From the NCBI RefSeq assembly GCF_009377175.1, contig NZ_VJZD01000019.1, positions 1 to 64,000 on the forward strand: DNA of 64,000 nt, in the 5' to 3' direction. The DNA comes from Streptomyces adustus (GTDB lineage Bacteria > Actinomycetota > Actinomycetes > Streptomycetales > Streptomycetaceae). The notes below the pieces were generated by a model. That model was not told the origin of the DNA. It saw only the letters and a program-made list of their open reading frames with translations, and searched no databases. The position numbers were made by a program, and so were the translations under genes. This document shows positions 34,258 through 42,788 of this stretch, piece after piece; position 1 is the first letter of the stretch; each line of letters begins with the position of its first letter.

Positions 34258-35988
34258 TTATTCGACGAGCTTTCCGTCGGTCGACACGTCTTCCATCAGG
34301 GAGGCGATCTCGTCCGGGATCTCGGAGATGCTTTCCCTCGTGATGCCGGTCCGGGGGGACCACACGAGGTTGACCCGCAGCTCGGGGTCCATGTCCGGGT
34401 GGTCGCTGCGGTTGTGGCACCCGCGGGTCTCCCGGCGTTCCAGGGCCGCTTCCAAGGTGGCTCTGGCGGCCAGGGCGGCCGACTTCAGGTCGAAGGCGTG
34501 CGCGAGGTCCTGGAAACCGGCGATGTCGGGGTGCACTCCGACATCGCCCATCCGTTTCTCGATCGTCTCCAGTGCCGCCAGCCCGGTGCGCAGACCCTCC
34601 TCGTCGCGAACGACACCGGCGTATTCGGTCATGATGTTGCGGATGGCGCGTTGCAGGGCGCGCACGTTCTCGGGCCCGTCCGCGGCGAGCAGGTCGTCGA
34701 CCTCCGCTCGAGCCTCGGCGACCGCGGCGGACGAGCGCGGCTGCGCGGTCAGCGACTCGGAGTAGGCGGCTGCCGCCTGTCCTGTGATGCGGCCGTAGAC
34801 CAGCAGCTCGATGAGGCTGTTGCCGCCCAGCCGGTTGGCGCCGTGCAGGCCGCTGGCCGCCTCCCCGATGGCGTACAGGCCGCGTACGTCCGTGCTGTGG
34901 TCCTCCGGTCGCACCCATACTCCACCCATGGAGTAGTGCGCCGTGGGAGCGACCTCGATCGGTTCCCGGGTGATGTCCAGCATCTGAAGGTCGAGCAGGG
35001 TCTGATACACCCGGGGGAGCCGCTGCATGATCGTCTGCCGGGGGAGGTGCGACACGTCCAGCCACACTCCGCCGTTCGCCGTGCCGCGGCCCTCCTTGAT
35101 CTCCGTGTAGGAGGCCAGGGCGACCCGGTCCCGGGTGGACAGTTCCATGCGCGCCGGGTCGTAGCGGCTCATGTACCTCTCGCCCAGGACGTTGCGCAGG
35201 ACGCCGCCTTCGCCGCGGGCGGCCTCGCTGACCAGCGTGCCCGCGGCGTTCTCGGGCTCGATGATTCCCGACGGGTGGAACTGGACGAGCTCGGGGTCAC
35301 GCAGCCGGGCTCCGGCCTCCACGGCCAGCCGGAAGGAGTCGCCCGTGTTCTCGTCCCGGCGGGACGAGGTGCGTCGCCAGATCCGTGTGTGGCCGCCGGC
35401 GGCGAGGATGACGGCGTCGGCGTGGACGAGGTAGCGCGTGCCGTTGGCCAGGTCGAAGCCATAGGCGCCGAAAACGGCGCCGTCATCGGTCAGGAGGCGG
35501 GTGATGTAGACGCTGTCGAGCACGGGTATGGCCAGCTGGCTCGCGCGCCGGACGAGCGTCCGCTGGATCTCCAGGCCGGTGTAGTCGCCGGCGAAGGCGG
35601 TGCGGCGGAACTTGTGGGCGCCGAAGAAACGCTGGGAGATGCGGCCGTCCGCTTCCCGGGCGAAAGCCATCCCATAGCGCTCCAGGTCGTCGATGCCGAG
35701 TGCGGCGCCCCGGGTGACGATCTCCGCGGTGCGGGGGTCACCGAGCAGATAGCTCTCCTTGAGGGTGTCGGCCGCGTGCTGCTGCCAACTGTCCCCGGCG
35801 TCCATCGTGGCCAGCGCGGCGTTGATCCCGCCGGCGGCGAGCGACGTGTGGGTGTCCTCCTTGGGGCGCTTGCCCACGGCGATCACGTCGACGCCGGCTT
35901 CTGCCAGTTCGATCGCGGCACGCAGGCCTGAACCGCCGGTACCGATCACCAGCACCACGGTGGAAAGACGTTGTTCGGTGGCAACCAC
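34258..35988 (-). CDS. FAD-dependent fumarate reductase/succinate dehydrogenase flavoprotein-type oxidoreductase
   Basis: A 576-residue flavoprotein with the FRD/SDH-A and L-aspartate-oxidase layout: VVLVIGTGGSGLRAAIELAEAG dinucleotide fold, THTSLAAGGINAAL (the H-xx-S-x-AAGG FAD-linking region), the active-site region VQFHPSG, EGGVLRNVLGERYM, and GLYAIGEAASGLHGANRLGGNSL. A helical C-terminal domain follows. GTG 35988 is chosen because GGAG lies 5 bp upstream; GTG 36003 is an alternative. No iron-sulfur or membrane-anchor subunit gene is adjacent, so it is probably a soluble reductase or oxidase, not a respiratory complex. An ECF41-type promoter lies directly upstream. Confidence 0.88.
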   Translation of the reverse strand: MVATEQRLSTVVLVIGTGGSGLRAAIELAEAGVDVIAVGKRPKEDTHTSLAAGGINAALATMDAGDSWQQHAADTLKESYLLGDPRTAEIVTRGAALGIDDLERYGMAFAREADGRISQRFFGAHKFRRTAFAGDYTGLEIQRTLVRRASQLAIPVLDSVYITRLLTDDGAVFGAYGFDLANGTRYLVHADAVILAAGGHTRIWRRTSSRRDENTGDSFRLAVEAGARLRDPELVQFHPSGIIEPENAAGTLVSEAARGEGGVLRNVLGERYMSRYDPARMELSTRDRVALASYTEIKEGRGTANGGVWLDVSHLPRQTIMQRLPRVYQTLLDLQMLDITREPIEVAPTAHYSMGGVWVRPEDHSTDVRGLYAIGEAASGLHGANRLGGNSLIELLVYGRITGQAAAAYSESLTAQPRSSAAVAEARAEVDDLLAADGPENVRALQRAIRNIMTEYAGVVRDEEGLRTGLAALETIEKRMGDVGVHPDIAGFQDLAHAFDLKSAALAARATLEAALERRETRGCHNRSDHPDMDPELRVNLVWSPRTGITRESISEIPDEIASLMEDVSTDGKLVE

Positions 35989-36023
35989 GACTGCTCCGAT
36001 CACTTGGGTGGGTCACCAGACAC

Positions 36024-36050
36024 GACCGGAGCGGGCGCCGGATTGTGACA
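36024..36050 (-). promoter_or_regulatory. ECF41-type promoter of the flavoprotein gene
   Basis: Minus strand TGTCACA (36050-36044), 16-bp spacer, CGGTC with GGTC at 36027-36024; start codon 36 bp downstream of the -10 block. Confidence 0.8.
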
Positions 36051-36265
36051 GCGGTACGCGACGACGAGTCCGGCACGTGGGTGGCTTCGCAGCCTGGTGC
36101 ACGCGCGCTCAGGTGAGCGGGATCCGCGAAACGGCAGGTGAGGAGGGATGGGCACGACGAGTGCCACGTTGTGCCGGTACGGGTTCACACGGGCCCAGCC
36201 GTCGACTCGTACCTGCCCGGATGTGCGTAGCATGGCTGACGGACAGGCCAGAAGGGACGATTCCG

Positions 36266-37165
36266 ATGTGCGCTGGCGCCCCATCCGACACTGACGACCG
36301 AGCGACTCGGGATTTCCTCGCGGCACGTCCGCAACTCTTCGGCATCGCCTATCGCGTACTCGGCAGCAGTACGGAGGCCGAGGACGTCGTGCAGGATGCC
36401 TGGCTGCGCTGGCAGAACACCGATCGCACGACGGTCCGTGAGCCCGCCGCGTTCCTGACTGCGGTCGCCACCCGCCTGGCGATCAATGTCGCGCAGTCCG
36501 CGCGGGTGCGCCGCGAGTCCTACGTCGGGCCCTGGCTTCCCGAGCCCGTGGACACCAGCCACGACCCCCAGCTGGGTGCCGAGCGCGCCGAGGCCGTCGA
36601 AATGGCGGTGCTGCTGCTTCTGGAGAAGCTGAACCCGGTCGAGCGTGCCGCCTATGTGCTGCGCGAGGCTTTCGACTACCCCTACTCGCGCATCGCCGAC
36701 ATCCTGGAGACCAGCGACGCCAACGGCCGTCAGTTGGTGAGCCGGGCTCGGCGGCATCTTGCCGCCGAGCGCAAGGAGAGCGTCAGTCCGACCGCGCACC
36801 GACGTCTGCTGGAGGTCTTCCTCTCCGCGGCGCGCACGGGTGACATGGCGGTTCTGGAGGACGTCCTGACGGCCGACGTCGTCAGCTACGCGGACGGTGG
36901 CGGCATCCGCGGCGCGTCCAAGATCCCGGTCGTCGGCCGCACGCACGTCTCCCGCTACCTCGCGGCCTTCGCGCCCCGCTTCTGGCCGCAGGCGGATGTC
37001 CGCTGGGTGGAGGCCAACGGGCAACCGGCCGTGCTGGTCGAATCCGGTGGGGAAGAGGTCGCCCTGCTGTGCCTCGACGTCTCCTCGCAGGGCATCGAGC
37101 GGATCATGTGGGTGATGAACCCGGCCAAGCTCGCACCCTACGTCGCGTCGCTGACGGCCGCTTGA
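36266..37165 (+). CDS. ECF41-family RNA polymerase sigma factor (SigJ-like)
   Basis: A 299-residue sigma factor of full ECF41 length. Region 2: FLAARPQLFGIAYRVLGSSTEAEDVVQDAWLRW (residues about 15-48). Region 4: MAVLLLLEKLNPVERAAYVLREAFDYPYSRIADILETSDANGRQLVSRARRHL (about 115-168). The C-terminal SnoaL-like domain (about 180-299) includes DVLTADVVSYADGGGIRGASKIPVVG and ends WVMNPAKLAPY; in this family it carries the regulatory function in place of a classical anti-sigma factor. No ECF41 promoter is seen before this gene itself, fitting lack of autoregulation. Divergent from the flavoprotein, upstream of AhpD copy 2. Confidence 0.93.
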   Translation: MCAGAPSDTDDRATRDFLAARPQLFGIAYRVLGSSTEAEDVVQDAWLRWQNTDRTTVREPAAFLTAVATRLAINVAQSARVRRESYVGPWLPEPVDTSHDPQLGAERAEAVEMAVLLLLEKLNPVERAAYVLREAFDYPYSRIADILETSDANGRQLVSRARRHLAAERKESVSPTAHRRLLEVFLSAARTGDMAVLEDVLTADVVSYADGGGIRGASKIPVVGRTHVSRYLAAFAPRFWPQADVRWVEANGQPAVLVESGGEEVALLCLDVSSQGIERIMWVMNPAKLAPYVASLTAA

Positions 37166-37469
37166 CCCTCCTGGTGAACACCATCACCTCGGCATCCGAT
37201 CCGGCCCATTTCCTCAGGGCGCCGACCGAGACACCGGTCGGCCGCCCTCCGGCCGGTGCAGTCAGTCATGTCCCCGACCGTGGCGGCGCGGCCACCCCCA
37301 CAAGCGGACCGATCCCCGCCCGGAAGAGTGCGCCACTTCACTGCCGGAGCGTCACCGGCCCCGGACTTCCAGCGGCCGGAGAACCACACAACCGCCGCTC
37401 CAGCCATCCACGCTGACTTTCCATCGCGTACCCGAACGCCGGGTGTTCCGATGCAGTCTCTCTCGCTTC

Positions 37470-37496
37470 TGTCACATCCGCCGCGGGTGCCCGGTC
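37470..37496 (+). promoter_or_regulatory. ECF41-type promoter of AhpD copy 2
   Basis: TGTCACA (37470-37476), 16-bp spacer, CGGTC with GGTC at 37493-37496; ATG 36 bp beyond. Confidence 0.82.
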
Positions 37497-37532
37497 AGAC
37501 ATACGCAAGCGTCCAGTACGACCGAGCCAAGC

Positions 37533-38018
37533 ATGGAGACCGCAGTGGAACCCCGTCTGAACTACTTCACCCACCCCCTCGCCGGCAAGATCCTCAAGCA
37601 CATCAACTCCGCCGCCAAGGCGGCATCCGACGCCGGGGTACCGCACCTGACGCAGGAACTGGTGAAGACCCGCGCGAGCCAGATCAACGGCTGCGGGTTC
37701 TGCACCGACATGCACACCAAGGACGCCGCCGCCGCGGGCGAGAGCGCGCAGCGCCTCAACCTGATCGCGACATGGCGGGAAGCGACGGTCTTCACCGACG
37801 CCGAACGTGCCGCCCTCGAACTCACCGAGCAGGGCACCCGGATCGCCGACGCCGCCGGCGGCGTCCCTGACGACGTCTGGGCGAACGTCACCAAGTACTA
37901 CGACGAGGAACAGCTGGTATCACTGATCTCTCTCATCGCGATCATCAACGCCTACAACCGCATCAACGTCATCAACCAGCAGCCGGCCGGTGGCTACGAG
38001 CCCGGAATGTTCGGCTAG
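37533..38018 (+). CDS. AhpD/carboxymuconolactone decarboxylase-family protein, copy 2
   Basis: A 161-residue paralogue of the 33315 gene. LTQELVKTRASQINGCGFCTDMHTKDA has the CxxC pair and His; the helical remainder (LNLIATWREATVFTDAERAALELTEQG; LISLIAIINAYNRINVIN) is nearly the same. It follows the ECF41 sigma gene, the classical arrangement for this sigma group, with its own ECF41 promoter. Start ATG 37533; longer frames have no binding site. Expected role: thiol-dependent peroxidase or decarboxylase-like enzyme induced by the sigma factor. A long hairpin follows. Confidence 0.92.
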   Translation: METAVEPRLNYFTHPLAGKILKHINSAAKAASDAGVPHLTQELVKTRASQINGCGFCTDMHTKDAAAAGESAQRLNLIATWREATVFTDAERAALELTEQGTRIADAAGGVPDDVWANVTKYYDEEQLVSLISLIAIINAYNRINVINQQPAGGYEPGMFG

Positions 38019-38023
38019 ACCGG

Positions 38024-38065
38024 GTCGGCCCGCCGGGAGGGGGCACCCCCTCCCCGCGGGCCGAC
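38024..38065 (+). terminator. Long hairpin terminator after AhpD copy 2
   Basis: Nineteen-bp arms with one mismatch (GTCGGCCCGCCGGGAGGGG against CCCCTCCCCGCGGGCCGAC) and a 4-nt loop, starting 6 bp past the stop codon. Confidence 0.75.
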
Positions 38066-38245
38066 GCCAGCCTGGACATGCCCGCAGAGCCGGTCGGTCC
38101 TACGTGCCGTGGCACGCGGCGCGGCCCGCCTATGGCAACTGCCCGCCGACATCGAGGACACCCTGGCGCCGTCGTCAGCGAGCCGGCGACCAACGCCGTG
38201 ATCCACAGCGGAAGCGAAGACCTGGCCCACAGAAAGGGAAACCAG

Positions 38246-38740
38246 ATGTCCTACCCGTACCCGGAGCAGAAGTACTGGGCTGAAGACGGCGAGGTCAGCG
38301 CGATCTTCCGCCCGGCGGCCACGCCGCCGAACCTGGGTGAGAGCGGCACCGGAGACAACGCCACCCACTACCTGGCGACCACCGCGACAACGCGGGGTGA
38401 ATTCGGGCTGTACCGAGTGGAGATGAAGCCGAGAGCGGGCGGCCCGAAGACGCATTTCCACCGGCGGATCTCGGAGTCGTTCTACATCCTGGACGGCACA
38501 GTGCGTCTGTTCGACGGCGCGCAGTGGGTCGACGCACGCAAGGGCGACTTCCTGCACGTGCCGCAGGGCGGCCTGCACGCCTTCCGTAACGACTCCGACG
38601 CTCCGGCCGACATGCTCCTGCTGTTCACCCCTGGTGCCCCGCGCGAGGAGTACTTCGAGCAGGTGTCACACCTGGCGGATGCCTCGGAGGAGGAACGCGC
38701 CGCGTTCTTCGACAAGCACGACTCGTATTTCGTCGAATAG
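38246..38740 (+). CDS. Cupin-domain protein
   Basis: A 164-residue cupin. Motif 1: PKTHFHRRISESFYILDGTVRLFDG (His-x-His and Glu); motif 2: GDFLHVPQGGLHAFRND (His). A Tyr/Pro-rich N-terminus (SYPYPEQKYW) and an acidic C-terminal helix frame the barrel. AAAGGGAAACCAG precedes the ATG. It lies behind AhpD copy 2 but beyond a strong hairpin, so it likely has its own promoter in 38066-38245, where no ECF41 element is seen. Possible small dioxygenase; function not assigned. Confidence 0.85.
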   Translation: MSYPYPEQKYWAEDGEVSAIFRPAATPPNLGESGTGDNATHYLATTATTRGEFGLYRVEMKPRAGGPKTHFHRRISESFYILDGTVRLFDGAQWVDARKGDFLHVPQGGLHAFRNDSDAPADMLLLFTPGAPREEYFEQVSHLADASEEERAAFFDKHDSYFVE

Positions 38741-38755
38741 GGACCGCGGCGAAAG

Positions 38756-38780
38756 GGCCCCGCGCAAGGTCGCGGGGTCC
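38756..38780 (+). terminator. Hairpin terminator after cupin gene
   Basis: GGCCCCGCG and CGCGGGGTC pair around CAAGGT, 16 bp after the stop. Confidence 0.55.
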
Positions 38781-38920
38781 TCGGGCGTGTCAGAGGTCTT
38801 ATGCAAGTCGGTTCGTGGGCTTGTTCCGCTTCGAGGGGCACCATCGGTGTGATGGCCGGACCGCCAGAGTGGTTTTGAGCTCGGCGGGAGTGCGGTGGAC
38901 ACCAACGCTCGCCGAGCGGT

Positions 38921-41326
38921 TCAGGACACCACGGGAGCCGCGTCCGTGACCTCGCTCAGTCGGACCGTGCACAGCCCGCGGGACTCGTTCCTCACCTCCG
39001 TCACCTTGAGTTGGGTGCCCGGCGTGAGGATGTATTCCTCCTCGCCCGTGAAGGCGGAGAAGCTCTTGATCCCGACCGCGCGGGCCGGTGTCACCTCGAA
39101 GAGGGTCCGCTTGCCTCGACTGCCCAGGAACGCCCTGGCCACCTGCAACTCGGAGGTACACGAGGAGACGCCCCACCAGGTCACCGTCCGGCCTACCGGG
39201 TACTGCGCCCGAAGGTCCAGCGACACTCCGCGCCACAGCGGCTGCGTGTAGGCCGGAAGCTCCGAGACCGCCGAGAACAGCAGCCGCAGGTACGGCAGGT
39301 AGGGCGTGACGCTGGTGCGGTCGGGGGAGCGCAGGACGCTGTTGATCTCGCGGTAGAAGGCCGACTCACAGGTGTAGAGGTAAAGCGCGGCGATCGCATC
39401 GGCGGACAGGCCGCCGCCGACCGCCTGGTCTGCACGCCGCTTGCCGAAGTCGTGCGAGCGCCGGATGTGCCCGGCGAGCCCGGACAGTACCGCGGAGGCC
39501 GGGGCGACGGCGTTCTGGAAGTCCATCAGCGGAGTGTCGAAAACACCGGTGATCGCGGGCAGGACCAGACCCTCGTCCTTGACGCTGGTGAGGCGCTCCA
39601 GGTACAGCTGGTGCAGGTTCATGGTCGACTCGATGAAAGCGCCCATGCGCGCCGCAACACCGCCGTCCGCACCGCCCGCGCCGGCCGCCGTCTCGTTCCA
39701 CCCCTTGCTCGGCAGCCAGTCGATGCCATCGGCGCCCAGCGAGGCCAGGGCGTCGTTGACCTGGGTGAAGTGGTCGCCCTCGCAGAAGATGTCGCCCTGC
39801 GCCGCCGGGTTCGCGTGGTCGAGGTGGCGGACCTCGACGTCCGGGTACTTCTGCTGGAGCCGCAGGACGACCCGCTTCAGGCTGCGGGCGTGCGCCCCCC
39901 ACCACGCGAACACGACCCCGCGGTCCTCCTCGGCCGCGTCCTGCTTGGCCTTGAGGATCTCCTCGACGATCCGCTCGGCGACCGGCCGCCAGAACGCCGT
40001 GTGCTGGTCGGCGCCCATCGCCCCGTCGCCGCTCGCGGTCAGCGACGCGTTCAGCAGCAGCACGCCCTGCGTCAGCATCGCCTGGAACCACTCCGGAGGC
40101 TGGACCGTGTCCCGCTCCTTCAGCAGCTTCCGCACGTCGGCGATCGGGGTCTTCTTGGCGATGCCGTACTTCCACATCGCCGCCGCCTTGATGAGGCACC
40201 TGATGCTGACGACCCGGCCGAACTGGCTGTCCTTCCAGTCGCTGAAGGTGTTGTCGAACATGGCTATGCCGGTGGCGCTCTCCGGCCGCGGATACGGGTT
40301 CTGGCCGAAGACCACGACCTTCCACTTGTGCGGCGGGTTCGGCTTGAGCGCCTGGAACGTCAGCTCGCGGACCGGGACCACCTCGTGGCTGCGGCCCTTG
40401 CCGATGAACCGCGCGGCGTCCGGCTGCGCCTCGATGACCGGCTTCAGCAGCGGGAGCCAGGCCTCCCCGCCGCCGTCGAAGAGTTCGGTCAGGGCGAGGG
40501 GGTCGTTCACATCGGGCTGGGGCTGCGACGGCTGGCCCGCAGCCGGGACGTCGGTCGTCGGTCCGGTCACAGCGGAGCCGCTTTCGCTCGCCGTGGCAGA
40601 AGGAGAGGAGGCAGCGGCAGTGACAGTCTCCGGCTCCGGCGTCGGCGCGGGGGTGGCGGGCGTGACGGCCGTCGGCGGCACGATACGCACCCGCTGATCG
40701 ATGGGCGCGTTCTCGATCCCGTGCAGCTGAGAGATGATCGTGGCGCGCAGCTCGTCGTCGTCCTCGAACCAGTGATCGTGAAAGAGCGTGTAGCCGGTCC
40801 ACATCAGATTGGCGCACACCCGGGCCGGCACCTGGCCGGTCTGTGCCCCCAACCCGACCAGCGCCACGGACCGGATGCTGCCCGGCTTCTTCCGGTTCTG
40901 CCGGTGTACGGCCTGGAAAGCGGCCGCGCACGCCAGCGCCACGTTCATCGTGGCGCTCACGTTCTCCGAGGAGCGCACCATGGTCGGCGTCGATATCAGG
41001 TACCGGGGGACGGTCGCGCCGGACGGGACGCAGACCGCGCTGCCCACCGGCATAGGTCCGGCGAACCGGTCACGGATAGCCCGCTGGACACGTACCTGGA
41101 TGCCGGACCCCAGGTATCGCTTGATGACGGCGTCGACCCCGCCGTCCATCCGGCCCCGGGAGTTCGTGGGGGTGACCCAGGCGTCGACGTCCTCGTCGAG
41201 GATCGAGCCCTTGCGGATCTCGATACCGGGGGTGTCGGCGAACGCGGCGCGCCACGCCTCCACCACACGCTCGTTGACGTCGGTCAGCACCACCCTGAGC
41301 GTGGGCAGCACATTGCTCTCGGTCAT
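38921..41326 (-). CDS. Macro domain - uracil-DNA glycosylase-like - ADP-ribosyltransferase fusion protein
   Basis: An 801-residue three-domain protein. Residues ~10-200 are macro-domain-like (GSILDEDVDAWVTPTNSRG, MDGGVDAVIKRYLG, VALVGLGAQTGQVPARVCANLMW). A Pro/Thr/Ser linker (~215-272) follows. Residues ~275-540 have the family-1 uracil-DNA-glycosylase order: VVVFGQNPYPRPESATGIAM (341-346 in place of GQDPYH), GVLLLNASLTA (421-431), and DHANPAAQGDIFCEGDHF in place of the HPSP loop. Residues ~620-790 resemble arginine-type ADP-ribosyltransferases with an R-S-E triad: LWRG (Arg699), WWGVSSCTSE (Ser721/722), SAFTGEEEYILTPG (Glu762, Glu764). No signal peptide. ATG preceded by AGGAG. Likely acts on nucleic acids or their proteins. 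Confidence 0.85.
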   Translation of the reverse strand: MTESNVLPTLRVVLTDVNERVVEAWRAAFADTPGIEIRKGSILDEDVDAWVTPTNSRGRMDGGVDAVIKRYLGSGIQVRVQRAIRDRFAGPMPVGSAVCVPSGATVPRYLISTPTMVRSSENVSATMNVALACAAAFQAVHRQNRKKPGSIRSVALVGLGAQTGQVPARVCANLMWTGYTLFHDHWFEDDDELRATIISQLHGIENAPIDQRVRIVPPTAVTPATPAPTPEPETVTAAASSPSATASESGSAVTGPTTDVPAAGQPSQPQPDVNDPLALTELFDGGGEAWLPLLKPVIEAQPDAARFIGKGRSHEVVPVRELTFQALKPNPPHKWKVVVFGQNPYPRPESATGIAMFDNTFSDWKDSQFGRVVSIRCLIKAAAMWKYGIAKKTPIADVRKLLKERDTVQPPEWFQAMLTQGVLLLNASLTASGDGAMGADQHTAFWRPVAERIVEEILKAKQDAAEEDRGVVFAWWGAHARSLKRVVLRLQQKYPDVEVRHLDHANPAAQGDIFCEGDHFTQVNDALASLGADGIDWLPSKGWNETAAGAGGADGGVAARMGAFIESTMNLHQLYLERLTSVKDEGLVLPAITGVFDTPLMDFQNAVAPASAVLSGLAGHIRRSHDFGKRRADQAVGGGLSADAIAALYLYTCESAFYREINSVLRSPDRTSVTPYLPYLRLLFSAVSELPAYTQPLWRGVSLDLRAQYPVGRTVTWWGVSSCTSELQVARAFLGSRGKRTLFEVTPARAVGIKSFSAFTGEEEYILTPGTQLKVTEVRNESRGLCTVRLSEVTDAAPVVS

Positions 41327-41537
41327 CGTCCACTCCTGTCGTGCAACAGCGGTTCCAAGACCTCGAACGTATCTCCCGCCACTGACAACGCGGCTCCGAC
41401 AAGGGGCCGGTGACCTGCCGTCAGGCTCCAGTGCGCCCGCAACGTGACGGTGATCTGCGCCGACGAGCCGGGGCTGGTGATCCCACGGATCTGCCCGCCC
41501 TCCTGGGGGGGTGACGGCTACCTCCGGCCTCGGGCAG

Positions 41538-42368
41538 TCAGCCGGTGAGCAGTTGCGTCCCGATCACGGAAAGGAGCGCCAGACGGTCGGCGTCTTCGGT
41601 CCCGGGCTGGGCTGTGTAGACCATGATGCGCAGGTCGCTGCCGACGGCGCTGAGGACGTCGCAGTCCAGGGTCAGTGCGCCGACCTGGGGATGGTCGATG
41701 GTCTTGCGGCCGGCTTCGTGCTCGCCGACGGCGCCTGATTCCCACAGGTCGCCGAAGTGGTCGCTGCGGCGGCGCAGTTCGGCGATGAGGGACTGTAGGT
41801 TCGCATCGTGGGGGTAGCGGCCGGAGGTGCGGCGCAGGTCGGCCACGAGCGCTGCCCGCAGCGCGCCCATGGATTCGGGAGTGTGGCGTACCCGGCTGTC
41901 ACGGTCGAGGAAGTTGCGCCGGACCCCGTTGAGGTCATCGCCGTGACATTCCCCCATGAGCGCCGTGTAGAGCGGGTTGGCGAGCAACTGGTTCCACGCG
42001 GCGTCGAAGACGGCGACGGGCGTGCCGGTCAGACGGTCCAGCACACGGTGGACACCGGGGGTGATGTGCCGCGGCACCGTGCCGGGCCCCGGTGGGGCGA
42101 GGCCGGCCAGCCGGAAGAGATGGGCTCGTTCGCCCTGGGTGAGTCGCAGGGCGCGGGCCAGGGCCTCGACGATCTGAGGCGAGGGCTTGGTGGCGCGTCC
42201 CTGTTCCAGCCGGACGATGTAGTCGGCGGAGACGCCGGCCAGCTGGGACAGCTCCTCACGGCGCAGCCCGGCGGCGCGCCTGCGTCCGCCCGTCGACAGG
42301 CCGACGGCCTGGGGCGAGACGCGATCGCGCCAGTGGCGCAGGGCCACGCCGAGTTCTGTGGTCGCCAT
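41538..42368 (-). CDS. MmyB-type helix-turn-helix transcriptional regulator
   Basis: A 276-residue regulator. Residues ~1-90 form an XRE-type helix-turn-helix (LGVALRHWRDRVSPQAVGL; GLRREELSQLAGVSADYIVRLEQGRATKPSPQIVEALARAL), and the rest is the MmyB-like ligand-binding (PAS-like) domain with VAVFDAAWNQLLANPLYTALMG, FLDRDSRVRHTPE and DHPQVGALTLDCDVL. Start ATG 42368, with GAGGGC immediately before it; ATG 42422 would add 18 residues. This class is usually divergent from an SDR gene it controls, exactly as here. In Streptomyces several bind fatty acids or related molecules. Confidence 0.9.
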   Translation of the reverse strand: MATTELGVALRHWRDRVSPQAVGLSTGGRRRAAGLRREELSQLAGVSADYIVRLEQGRATKPSPQIVEALARALRLTQGERAHLFRLAGLAPPGPGTVPRHITPGVHRVLDRLTGTPVAVFDAAWNQLLANPLYTALMGECHGDDLNGVRRNFLDRDSRVRHTPESMGALRAALVADLRRTSGRYPHDANLQSLIAELRRRSDHFGDLWESGAVGEHEAGRKTIDHPQVGALTLDCDVLSAVGSDLRIMVYTAQPGTEDADRLALLSVIGTQLLTG

Positions 42369-42788
42369 GCCCTCGATTGTGGCAAGAGAGGCGTTTATCT
42401 GTCCTGGTACTGCCGTTCCCATGAAAACGGTTCTACTTCCTAATCATCCGTTTCCTGCCGACCGTGGTGGCATGACAGAACCACCAACGAAGGAACGGCA
42501 GGGTTCCCCCGAACACCCGGGCCCGGCGCCCCCGCCTGCCTGAACGGCCTCGGCCCGGTGCTCCACCAGCGGCACCACGGCACGGCCGGTGAGGTGGCCA
42601 CTGTCTGCGACAACGTCTGCCTGTGCGTACACACCCATGGCGACGCCCTCACGCCCAGAGCACCTTGATCCACGAGAAGGACACCCTCGACCCGGTTCCG
42701 GCGGGCACCACCTCGCCGACGACCGGCCCGAGGCCGTCGCCGAGCAGCACCGCTCCGCACATACCGACCCCCGAAAGGAACACCACTC
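42369..42788. other. Divergent promoter region between MmyB-type regulator and SDR
   Basis: 420 bp. AT-richer DNA around 42390-42475 (GAAAACGGTTCTACTTCCTAATC) probably holds both promoters. The remainder has weak coding character on the minus strand (about 42600-42680) that I could not tie to a family. Confidence 0.4.

Noticed and set aside
34258-35988. Assignment as succinate dehydrogenase subunit A of the respiratory chain
   Set aside because: No iron-sulfur or membrane-anchor subunit is adjacent and the gene is under an ECF41-type promoter, so a respiratory role was not claimed.
38661-38690. A TGTCACA sequence inside the cupin gene
   Set aside because: No GGTC 16 bp downstream and the position is intragenic, so not counted as an ECF41 promoter.
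39011-41413. An 800-codon plus-strand frame antisense to the macro-UDG-ART gene
   Set aside because: Arginine/glycine-rich with no motif; the minus frame holds three recognisable domains and an RBS.
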